Shown: piece after piece, positions 8,152-15,047 of the stretch
Numbering within the stretch: the stretch's first letter is position 1
Layout of the letters: each line of letters begins with the position of its first letter
Assembly (NCBI GenBank): GCA_002840115.1
Contig: PGZG01000005.1
Coordinates: 1-23,517 of the forward strand
Direction of reading: 5' to 3'
Source of the DNA: Gammaproteobacteria bacterium HGW-Gammaproteobacteria-14
GTDB lineage: Bacteria; Pseudomonadota; Gammaproteobacteria; Pseudomonadales; Alcanivoracaceae
Length of the DNA stretch: 23,517 bases
Made by a program: the position numbers and the translations under genes
The notes under the pieces: model-generated
Database searches by the model: none
The model's input: only the letters and a program-made list of their open reading frames with translations
What the model was told of the DNA's origin: nothing

Positions 8152-8273
8152 TGGTAACTCCGTGATTCGCCCGATTATTAGAATTATCTTTTTTGTGTGC
8201 GCTAGCCGCTGAGCAGACCATCACTCGCGACTCTTTGTCTAATATGCCATATCCATCGGCCTAGCGCGTTGTT

Positions 8274-8303
8274 ATCCTATTGAAATACAAAACATCGTCT
8301 CAA
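8274..8303 (-). promoter_or_regulatory. Candidate sigma-70 promoter of the DUF1302 operon
   Basis: Minus strand: TTGAGA (8298-8303) and TAGGAT (8274-8279) with an 18-base spacer, about 120 bases ahead of the DUF1302 start, in the only sizeable gap (215 bases) between pepN and the operon. The long AT-rich leader could hold further control. I see no clear operator dyad or riboswitch in it, and no strong terminator for pepN. Confidence 0.4.
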
Positions 8304-8366
8304 GCTACAGGAATCGGTGACTTGGGGGTCCAGTGCAAGGTTGTTCACAGAAAACCTCGACTCCTG

Positions 8367-10967
8367 TCACAACAAGCGATCGATAACTTCCCTGAGGTTC
8401 TCAGAGCTATCTCCGCGACGCAAGCGCTCCACCTGAGCGCGCATGCGCCCCTGTGATGCGGGCTCCAGACGCGGCAACACCGCCAACGCATTAGCCATTC
8501 TGGCACTAACTTGCGGGTTAAGGCTGTCCAGCTTCAAAAGAGCCTCAACATAGAGCTGATAACCGGACCCATCAACCGCATGAAAAGCCGAAGAATTTCC
8601 GTTAGCCAGGGAGCCCAGCAGCGCCCGTACCCGGTTAGGGCTGGTCCACTCGAAGCCAGGAGCATCCATTAACGCTCTCACTCGGGCCACACTTTCAGCA
8701 CCTGGCACCGTGGCCTGCACAGCAAACCACTGATCCAAAACCAGAGGCTCCCCAGAGAAACGCTGGCGAAACGCCTCTAGTCCTGTTTCAGCGCCGGGCA
8801 ACCGATACCACACCAACAACCGTAAAGCGCCAAGACGCTCAGTCATGTTGCTTGCGGCATTGAAACGAGACAGCAGGTCCTCAGCAATACCCTCCGCACC
8901 CGCTGCGGCCAACATTCCCAGAAGACGCTGCGCCAATGAGCGTCGGCCAATGTCCTCTGCCACCGGACGATAAGGGCCCTCAACGCGACAGCCCTGCAAC
9001 ACCGGTGCGATAGCACCTGTCAGCAAACGGCCCAACCCGGAGGCAAGCGCTGCTCTTGCCCGGTGAAGTGCCAATGGGTCCAGCGGCCGATATTGCTCTG
9101 CCAAGGTCATTTCCGCAGGCAACGCCAGCAATAATGCCGCTCCGGCAGGGTCCTCCTCCGCACGCTGAAGCACGCTCAGCAGCGCGGGCCGCAATACCTG
9201 CGCCTCGACATCCGCCGAACCACCCTGAATAATTCGGCGAATAGCAGCGCTATAGAGCCGCTGGGCTGCATCCCAGCGGCAAAACCCATCTTTCTCCGCC
9301 GCCAGAAGCACCATCAACTGCTCAGGCTCATAGGGATAATTCAGGACCACAGGCGCTGAAAAGCCACGTAACAACGCGGGAACCGGACGCTCTGAGACCT
9401 TAAAATCAACGGTTTGCGAAGCTTCCGTCAGAGTCACAACCTGGCTCAAGGCCCCGTCGTCCAGCGGCATAGGCTGGCCATCCGCCGTTAACAACGCCAT
9501 ATCCACAGGAATCATTAAGGGCTGCTTATCCGCCTGCAACGGTGTTGCCGGTGTATGCTGGGTAAAAGTCAATCGATAGCGCCCTTCGGTATATTCATCA
9601 CACACCGAAATATGGGGTGTACCCGCCTGACTGTACCAGCGGCGGAACTGGGAAAGGTCGCGGCCGCTTACCGCTTCCATGCAGTCCACAAAGTCGTCGC
9701 AGGTTACCGCTTGGCCGTCAAAACGCTCGAAATAAAGATCCGTTGCCTTGCGAAAATCGGCAGCCCCGAGAAGGTTATGCTGCATCCGTACAAGCTCCGC
9801 CCCCTTTTCATAAATGGTCACGGTATAAAAGTTATCAATCTTCTGATATTCGTCCGGGCGCACCGGATGCGCCATTGGCCCGCTATCCTGAGGGAACTGA
9901 GCGGTACGTAGCATATCGACATCTTCAATGCGCTTGACCGCTGCCGAGTGCATATCGGCAGAAAACTCCTGATCCCGAAACACCGTAAAACCTTCTTTCA
10001 GGCTCAGTTGGAACCAGTCCCTGCAGGTCACCCGATTGCCGGACCAGTTGTGAAAATACTCATGGGCCACCACCGCCTCGACTCTCTGATAACCCTGATC
10101 CGTGGTGGTTTCAGGGTGGGCCAGCACGCAAGCGGTGTTAAAAATATTCAGGCCCTTGTTTTCCATCGCTCCCATATTGAAATGGCTGACGGCAACAATC
10201 ATATAGATATCGAGATCATATTCCCGGCCATAGACCTGCTCATCCCAGCGCATTGAACGCTTTAATGAGTCCATGGCGAAATCAAGCTTATCGAGATCCT
10301 GATGCTCAGCATAAATCCGTAGCGCCACCGAACGACCACTCAGAGTCGTAAAGCGATCTTCAAGGCAAGCGAGATCACCAGCGACTAACGCAAAGAGATA
10401 ACAAGGTTTGGCAAACGGGTCTTCCCACGTCACCCAGTGACGCCCCTCTTCTTCCCCCTGCTCAATCGGATTACCGTTCGACAACAGCAACGGATAGCGC
10501 GACTTGTCGGCCCTAACCGTAGTAGTAAAACGGCTTAACACATCCGGGCGATCAGGGAAAAAAGTAATGCGCCGAAAACCTTCAGCTTCACACTGGGTGC
10601 AGTACATGCCATTGGACACATAGAGGCCTTCCAGAGCCGTGTTCTGCCTTGGGTCAATGCGGACACTCGCCTCAAACATGAAGCTATCCGGCACCGAAAA
10701 CAGTGTCAGCCGGTCAGACTCATAACGATATTGTTCTGTAGCCAATGGTTGACCATTGATGCTCAGCGACTCGATCTCCAGCATCTCGCCATCCAGCACA
10801 CAGTGCTCTACAGCAACAGCCTCTGGATTACGGCGCAGCAATAAACGACTCTGCACCTGAGTGTATGCTTCATGGATATCCACATCCAATAACACGCTAT
10901 CCACCAAAAATGCTGGCGGTTGATAATCAAGACGACGAATTGGTTTTGGCGACTGATTGTCACGCAT
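8367..10967 (-). CDS. pepN: Aminopeptidase N (M1 zinc metallopeptidase)
   Basis: Cytosolic broad-specificity aminopeptidase in the last steps of protein turnover. The product is 866 aa, against 870 for E. coli PepN. I chose ATG 10967 because GGAGGT lies 7 bases upstream and the product starts in register with the family (about RRLDYQPPAFLVDSV); the frame stays open further upstream, but that stretch overlaps the DUF1315 gene. Active-site features: GAMEN exopeptidase motif (res 266-270), zinc motif HEYFH (His302, Glu303, His306) with the distal ligand Glu325 in LSLKEGFTVF. The C-terminal half is the helical DUF3458-type region. It overlaps the stop of the DUF1315 gene by 8 bases (ATGCGTGA), so it is coupled to and probably transcribed with nadK and DUF1315. 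Confidence 0.97.
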   Translation of the reverse strand: MRDNQSPKPIRRLDYQPPAFLVDSVLLDVDIHEAYTQVQSRLLLRRNPEAVAVEHCVLDGEMLEIESLSINGQPLATEQYRYESDRLTLFSVPDSFMFEASVRIDPRQNTALEGLYVSNGMYCTQCEAEGFRRITFFPDRPDVLSRFTTTVRADKSRYPLLLSNGNPIEQGEEEGRHWVTWEDPFAKPCYLFALVAGDLACLEDRFTTLSGRSVALRIYAEHQDLDKLDFAMDSLKRSMRWDEQVYGREYDLDIYMIVAVSHFNMGAMENKGLNIFNTACVLAHPETTTDQGYQRVEAVVAHEYFHNWSGNRVTCRDWFQLSLKEGFTVFRDQEFSADMHSAAVKRIEDVDMLRTAQFPQDSGPMAHPVRPDEYQKIDNFYTVTIYEKGAELVRMQHNLLGAADFRKATDLYFERFDGQAVTCDDFVDCMEAVSGRDLSQFRRWYSQAGTPHISVCDEYTEGRYRLTFTQHTPATPLQADKQPLMIPVDMALLTADGQPMPLDDGALSQVVTLTEASQTVDFKVSERPVPALLRGFSAPVVLNYPYEPEQLMVLLAAEKDGFCRWDAAQRLYSAAIRRIIQGGSADVEAQVLRPALLSVLQRAEEDPAGAALLLALPAEMTLAEQYRPLDPLALHRARAALASGLGRLLTGAIAPVLQGCRVEGPYRPVAEDIGRRSLAQRLLGMLAAAGAEGIAEDLLSRFNAASNMTERLGALRLLVWYRLPGAETGLEAFRQRFSGEPLVLDQWFAVQATVPGAESVARVRALMDAPGFEWTSPNRVRALLGSLANGNSSAFHAVDGSGYQLYVEALLKLDSLNPQVSARMANALAVLPRLEPASQGRMRAQVERLRRGDSSENLREVIDRLL

Positions 10968-11229
10968 CCTGCTGACCTCCATTACGCCAGTTAATCGGCT
11001 GCTCATCATGACTATCGCTTGCACAACCCGGCTTTTCGATGTACCCGGTGCGCTCCTGCTCGGGCAAATGGATTCTTTCCCAAGCAATAATTGCCTGCAA
11101 ACTGGTTTGCCGCTGCTCTGCCGTCAACGCCCGACCATCGGGCCAGCGCCCAAGCTCTACCGCTCGGCGCAAACCGTCATACACATCGCGGCCCATCTGG
11201 CCAGCGATACGGGCAAAATCCTGACTCAT
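10960..11229 (-). CDS. DUF1315 (YeaC) family protein
   Basis: Small cytosolic protein of 89 aa. The family core is clear: a helix (YDGLRRAVELGRWPDG, about res 17-32) followed by LTAEQRQTSLQAIIAWERIHLPEQERTGYI, as in YeaC/DUF1315 proteins of Gammaproteobacteria. Function unknown. Its ATG overlaps the nadK TGA (ATGA), with AGGAG upstream inside nadK, and its own stop overlaps the pepN start, so all three proteins are probably made in step from one message. Confidence 0.9.
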   Translation of the reverse strand: MSQDFARIAGQMGRDVYDGLRRAVELGRWPDGRALTAEQRQTSLQAIIAWERIHLPEQERTGYIEKPGCASDSHDEQPINWRNGGQQDA

Positions 11230-12116
11230 GAAGGTTCTCCTGGACGACTACTCCAGCCTAACTTGGAACGACAGGCTTGATAAAAATCGTGCCCCGGCGG
11301 GTGCAGCAGTTTTAAACGGTGGGGTTTCTTCCTAATCGAAATCACATCATCCAGTTGCGCTCGCACACCTTCCTGGCCATCACAACTGACCAAAGGGCGA
11401 ACCCGGGCGCTGCGAATCCGGATTTTCAGCTCACTGTTACCATCCACCACCAAAGGGCGGCTAGTCAGGGTGTGAGGATTTAGTGGCACTAACACCATGG
11501 CATCCAGTTTAGGGTGCATGATCGGCCCACCTCCGGATAACGCATAGGCTGTTGAACCGGTGGGTGTGGAAATAATCAGGCCATCAGAGCGCTGGCTGTA
11601 CACAAAAACACCATCGATATGCAGATCAAACTCAATCATATGGACACTGTCACCGGACAGCAAAACCACGTCGTTGAGTGCCGACCCCTCACCCAATGTG
11701 GTTTTGCCGCGACGCACCTCCATATCAATTAAAAAGCGCGACTCCAGTGTGTAATCACCATCCAGCACTTGACCAACTCGAGTTTCAATATCCGAGGGCA
11801 CAATATCTGTCAGAAAGCCAAGGCGACCCCGGTTAATACCAAGCACCGGTACATCATGGCGAGCCATGGCACGAGCAGCTCCTAACAAGCAGCCGTCCCC
11901 CCCCACAACGATCACCAGATCGCAGGTTTGCCCAAGCTGTTTGCGGGTTCCCGCCTGCAAACCAAACTCCGACAAGGCCTCAGACAGGGCTTGCTCAATA
12001 ATAACATTACAATCCCGCCCCTGAAGGAAGTGGACCAGCTGACGCAGGGAGTAAAGCGCCTGCTCACTCTCGGTTTTAGCAATCAGGCCGATTTGACGAA
12101 ACGAATCCCGTGACAC
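11226..12116 (-). CDS. nadK: NAD kinase
   Basis: Phosphorylates NAD to NADP with ATP in the cytosol, the only route to NADP in most bacteria. The product is 296 aa, close to the 292 of E. coli. Motifs: GGDG (res 72-75), the following NRGRLGFLTD (95-104), an NDVVL form of the conserved NE/D motif (148-152), and SDGLIISTPTGSTAYALSGGGP (177-198), the diagnostic NAD-binding/quaternary-contact stretch. Start is GTG at 12116 with GAGG 7 bases upstream; no in-frame ATG lies near the expected N-terminus. First gene of the nadK-DUF1315-pepN cluster. The 78 bases ahead of it after the terminator at 12195-12211 must carry the promoter, but only a weak match (TTGCGT, 17 bases, CATGCT) is visible. Confidence 0.97.
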   Translation of the reverse strand: MSRDSFRQIGLIAKTESEQALYSLRQLVHFLQGRDCNVIIEQALSEALSEFGLQAGTRKQLGQTCDLVIVVGGDGCLLGAARAMARHDVPVLGINRGRLGFLTDIVPSDIETRVGQVLDGDYTLESRFLIDMEVRRGKTTLGEGSALNDVVLLSGDSVHMIEFDLHIDGVFVYSQRSDGLIISTPTGSTAYALSGGGPIMHPKLDAMVLVPLNPHTLTSRPLVVDGNSELKIRIRSARVRPLVSCDGQEGVRAQLDDVISIRKKPHRLKLLHPPGHDFYQACRSKLGWSSRPGEPS

Positions 12117-12194
12117 TGCAGAACCTCATAGGCACGACGAAGCAGAAAGCATGAAGGGGACGGTACCCAGACGCAAGAGATTGGCAAGTGAAGG

Positions 12195-12211
12195 CCCCGG
12201 CAAAGCCGGGG
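12195..12211 (-). terminator. Probable terminator of the cNMP/rhodanese gene
   Basis: A 7-bp all-GC stem CCCCGGC/GCCGGGG with a 3-base loop, 17 bases after the stop at 12229 and before nadK. The following minus-strand stretch is only mildly T-rich (CCTTCACTTGCC), so termination may be incomplete. Confidence 0.55.
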
Positions 12212-12228
12212 TAAAGAAAGAGTAGAGA

Positions 12229-13308
12229 TCAGCCCTGATCCAGCAGGTCCGAGAGCGTAACAGCATTGGCCAGCAGGCCACCATCCAGCACCCGCACATC
12301 AATGCCAGCACTATTCAGCAGAAACGCCGCCGAGGCGCTACGACGACCAGTATCACAGCAGGCAATATAAATCTTTGAAGCATCCAGTAGCCGTGCCTTG
12401 AGGCGCAGCACATTAAGCGGCATATTCAAGGCCGAGGCCAAACGGGACTGCTCAAACTCATCCGGGGTACGCACATCAAGCCAGCGAGCCCCTTTTTTCA
12501 ACAACTCCCTGGCATCTGCCGCTGACAGGGTTTGAACCACCGGCTCGCGCAACAGCTCATCAAAGTCCTTCCGATTCAGCCGCATCAGCTCACCATCGGT
12601 GGTCATAATAATGGATGCGTTACGCGGCTTACCCGAAAGCAATGCATCTTCACCAAACCACTGCCCCTGCTCCAACAGAGCAACCGGCGTAGCATCCGAG
12701 GCCCCCTCAGCCTTGATAAGCACCTCACAAAGCCCTTGCTTGATGATGTAGCAACAGTCTGCATCGTCACCTTGGGTGATCACAGCCTGACCCGCCTTGA
12801 ATTTTAGTGGCTTCAGGCGGCGAAAGATTTCAAGAATATTGCCCGGCGGAATTTTGTAAAACAGCTTTGACTTGAGCAGACGAATCATCCAGTGACGATC
12901 GTCCTGATAAGCAGCATTGGAATTGATATCAAGGATGACATACCCGGCAGATTGGTCCCACGCCAGAATGGCATCCAGCCCAGAGCTATCGAAACGCACG
13001 ACACTAACATCAGTAACCGCCGTAGCCGTACTACGACGAGGCTGCACATGATCCAGCGGGTGCCAAGATTCGACACCCCCCGCCCCAATGCGCTGACAAT
13101 TTCCGTCACCTGAGTCAAGATCCACCTCTCCTTTGAGCAGGTAAATCGTATTGTTGTCCTCATCCCCTTTGCGAAAAATTATCTCTCCCGCCGGGAAATG
13201 GACCACCTCCTGTTGATCTAACAGGCGGTCAAGGTGGTCTCCGCTCAGGGCATTAACCGGAACAAAGGTCTGCAGCAGACTTTTGTCGATGGATTCACTT
13301 CTGGCCAT
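12229..13308 (-). CDS. Double cyclic-nucleotide-binding domain protein with C-terminal rhodanese
   Basis: Predicted cytosolic 359-aa protein with no signal peptide or DNA-binding domain. Domain order: a degenerate cNMP-binding domain (about 15-130), a well-preserved one (about 145-255) with the phosphate cassette FGEDALLSGKPRNAS (Glu220, Arg229), and a rhodanese domain (about 258-350) with active-site loop CDTGRRS (Cys318). The arrangement suggests a sulfurtransferase or Cys-persulfide activity gated by cAMP/cGMP or another ligand; substrate and ligand cannot be told. I chose ATG 13308 because GGAG lies 6 bases upstream; the longer frame to 13506 runs into the preceding gene. It follows the coiled-coil gene by 143 bases with no clear terminator between, so the two may be cotranscribed. 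Confidence 0.9.
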   Translation of the reverse strand: MARSESIDKSLLQTFVPVNALSGDHLDRLLDQQEVVHFPAGEIIFRKGDEDNNTIYLLKGEVDLDSGDGNCQRIGAGGVESWHPLDHVQPRRSTATAVTDVSVVRFDSSGLDAILAWDQSAGYVILDINSNAAYQDDRHWMIRLLKSKLFYKIPPGNILEIFRRLKPLKFKAGQAVITQGDDADCCYIIKQGLCEVLIKAEGASDATPVALLEQGQWFGEDALLSGKPRNASIIMTTDGELMRLNRKDFDELLREPVVQTLSAADARELLKKGARWLDVRTPDEFEQSRLASALNMPLNVLRLKARLLDASKIYIACCDTGRRSASAAFLLNSAGIDVRVLDGGLLANAVTLSDLLDQG

Positions 13309-13451
13309 AACAACTCCGAGCCATTGATGCGATTTTCGCGCTGGTAAGCTGCAGGTTCTGTACCAAAACCACAGCCACATATCGAAACTGTGAACTACCT
13401 CACCAAAGGAGGTGTTAGCATCATTCGCGAAACCTTGAAAATCACTTATTG

Positions 13452-14873
13452 CTAGCGAAACTTCAGTACATTCTCGATCGCGGTATCCACTCTGCAATGC
13501 TGGCAACGGTTAGCATTACGATCTGACTGCCCTGGACGAAACTGCGTAGGGACATCCACTCGGATAACCCGTTTGCCACAAGGCTGGCCACTGATCTCCA
13601 CCTGACAAATCGGGTTCTCGTAATGCCTTAACCAGGCCCGATAATGCTCTTCTGTGACTAGGCACTTGCGTGCCGCAAATGCTAATGGGTTTTGCATATA
13701 ATCCGATATTTCATTGGCATTGATTGAGATATGGCCCGCTCCCGGATGAAAAGCGATAAAGTTTAACCCCAGGCTTTGCAACTTCTCCAGCAGCTTCTCT
13801 GCACCACTGTTTGCCATTCGAATCTGATCATGGCGTGCCTCGGCAAGCTCGGCTTTTAATGCCGATATCTGTTCATCCCGATTCAGGGTTTCCATTTCCC
13901 GGGCATGCAACTCTTCACTCAGCCGAGCGCGCTCTTCATCAAGTCGCTGCTCCAGGGCAACTTTATATTGCTCGGTTAACAACTCAATTTCGCTGCCATG
14001 CTCATGGCTGCTACTGATCTGCTCTTCGAGGCTATGATTTAATGAAACCACCTGAGCCTTCAACGAATCCGTTTGTTCACGCAGAGCACTGTTTTGGGAT
14101 TTCAGGGTTTTAAATTGCATCAAGACCTTTTCCAGCTGAGTGCTGAGAATTTCTTCCTTGGTCTGATGCGCATAGCGAAGCTGGTCCACCTCCTCACTAT
14201 GCTTGTTTTCCATGGTCTGCACACGCAAACGCAACTCCTTCAACGTGCGAGCCAGTCGAATACGCTCTTTATCATCCTTTACCTCCGCAGGCTGAGCACT
14301 GCGCTCTGGCTGCATAACTGGCACAGGATCCGGCTGAACCATAGGAGGCACTGGCGGCGCACTGGCAGGAACCACCGTTGCTGGAGGAAATGCTTGAGCG
14401 GCCTGTGGCGCAGCCACAGGGTTATCATCAATATAAAGACCCATTTTGCTGCCGCGCTCACGCAGGGTGTCACGAATAAAAACAAAATGATTGGATCCCG
14501 GCTTCATGGTCGGATCCCACAGTTTCTCCTGATGCCAAGCTACCGGGCACTGACTACGGCAGGACAAGCGAATAGGTCCAGCGCCCATATCAGGCCCTGG
14601 ACCACCGTGCTCGGCAAGATGTCGCACAGGTACGTTCCAGGTGTGGTCCGCCATCCCGTCATCATCAAAGTCAATCAGAAACAGAACCACACCCAGAGCT
14701 TGCAAGCGCCCATTCACCAAACAGTAGGCACCCTTGATTTGCTCCCCGGCAAACTCAGGAACCCCGACCATGCCATCAAGAATGGCCTCAAAGTCTGAAA
14801 ACAGCATACTTTTGACAACCCCCCGGTTGTCAAAAAACAACACAGCCTCGGAAGTGACGGCAGACGGCCCCAT
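13452..14873 (-). CDS. Hypothetical coiled-coil protein with terminal Cys motifs
   Basis: I do not recognise this 473-aa protein as a named family. Visible parts: an N-terminal globular domain (1-150) with an Asp-rich stretch LIDFDDDGMADH (66-77) and a CRSQC pair (105/109); a Pro/Ala-rich linker (151-198); a long charged coiled coil (about 200-350); and a C-terminal domain with C423-x8-C432 and C457-x2-C460 (NRCQHC), a plausible four-Cys zinc site. No signal peptide or membrane segment. I chose ATG 14873 because AAGGA lies 6-7 bases upstream; the ATG 21 bases earlier has no ribosome site. It may share a transcript with the following cNMP/rhodanese gene. A structural or scaffold role fits the shape but is inference. 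Confidence 0.85.
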   Translation of the reverse strand: MGPSAVTSEAVLFFDNRGVVKSMLFSDFEAILDGMVGVPEFAGEQIKGAYCLVNGRLQALGVVLFLIDFDDDGMADHTWNVPVRHLAEHGGPGPDMGAGPIRLSCRSQCPVAWHQEKLWDPTMKPGSNHFVFIRDTLRERGSKMGLYIDDNPVAAPQAAQAFPPATVVPASAPPVPPMVQPDPVPVMQPERSAQPAEVKDDKERIRLARTLKELRLRVQTMENKHSEEVDQLRYAHQTKEEILSTQLEKVLMQFKTLKSQNSALREQTDSLKAQVVSLNHSLEEQISSSHEHGSEIELLTEQYKVALEQRLDEERARLSEELHAREMETLNRDEQISALKAELAEARHDQIRMANSGAEKLLEKLQSLGLNFIAFHPGAGHISINANEISDYMQNPLAFAARKCLVTEEHYRAWLRHYENPICQVEISGQPCGKRVIRVDVPTQFRPGQSDRNANRCQHCRVDTAIENVLKFR

Positions 14874-14932
14874 AGGTTGTCCTTTTATTATCATGGCTGA
14901 ATACGATGACGCTCTGCGTCAATATGGTGCCG

Positions 14933-14938
14933 ATTATA
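14933..14938 (-). promoter_or_regulatory. -10 box ahead of the coiled-coil gene
   Basis: Perfect TATAAT on the minus strand, 59 bases ahead of the chosen ATG and just downstream of the lipase terminator. No strong -35 sits at 17 bases. Confidence 0.4.
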
Positions 14939-14995
14939 GTCAAGGTCAATGGAAACGATGTGATCTGGACGACGAAACACCGCTATCCTGAACAT

Positions 14996-15025
14996 AAAAA
15001 AACCCCGGCCCAAAGGCCGGGGTTT
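14996..15025 (-). terminator. Intrinsic terminator after the VolA-like gene
   Basis: Read on the minus strand: AACCCCGGCC/GGCCGGGGTT, an 10-11-bp perfect stem with a TTTG loop, running into seven T. It lies 22 bases after the stop at 15048. Confidence 0.93.
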
Positions 15026-15047
15026 CGAAGGGACATCTAACTGACTG

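Noticed and set aside
10968..11087. 40-residue N-terminal extension of PepN
   Set aside because: It lies within the DUF1315 gene in another frame; GGAGGT precedes the internal ATG at 10967 and the length then matches E. coli PepN.
13309..13506. 66-residue N-terminal extension of the cNMP/rhodanese protein
   Set aside because: It overlaps the end of the upstream gene, is rich in Trp and Ser without family features, and the internal ATG at 13308 has a good ribosome site.
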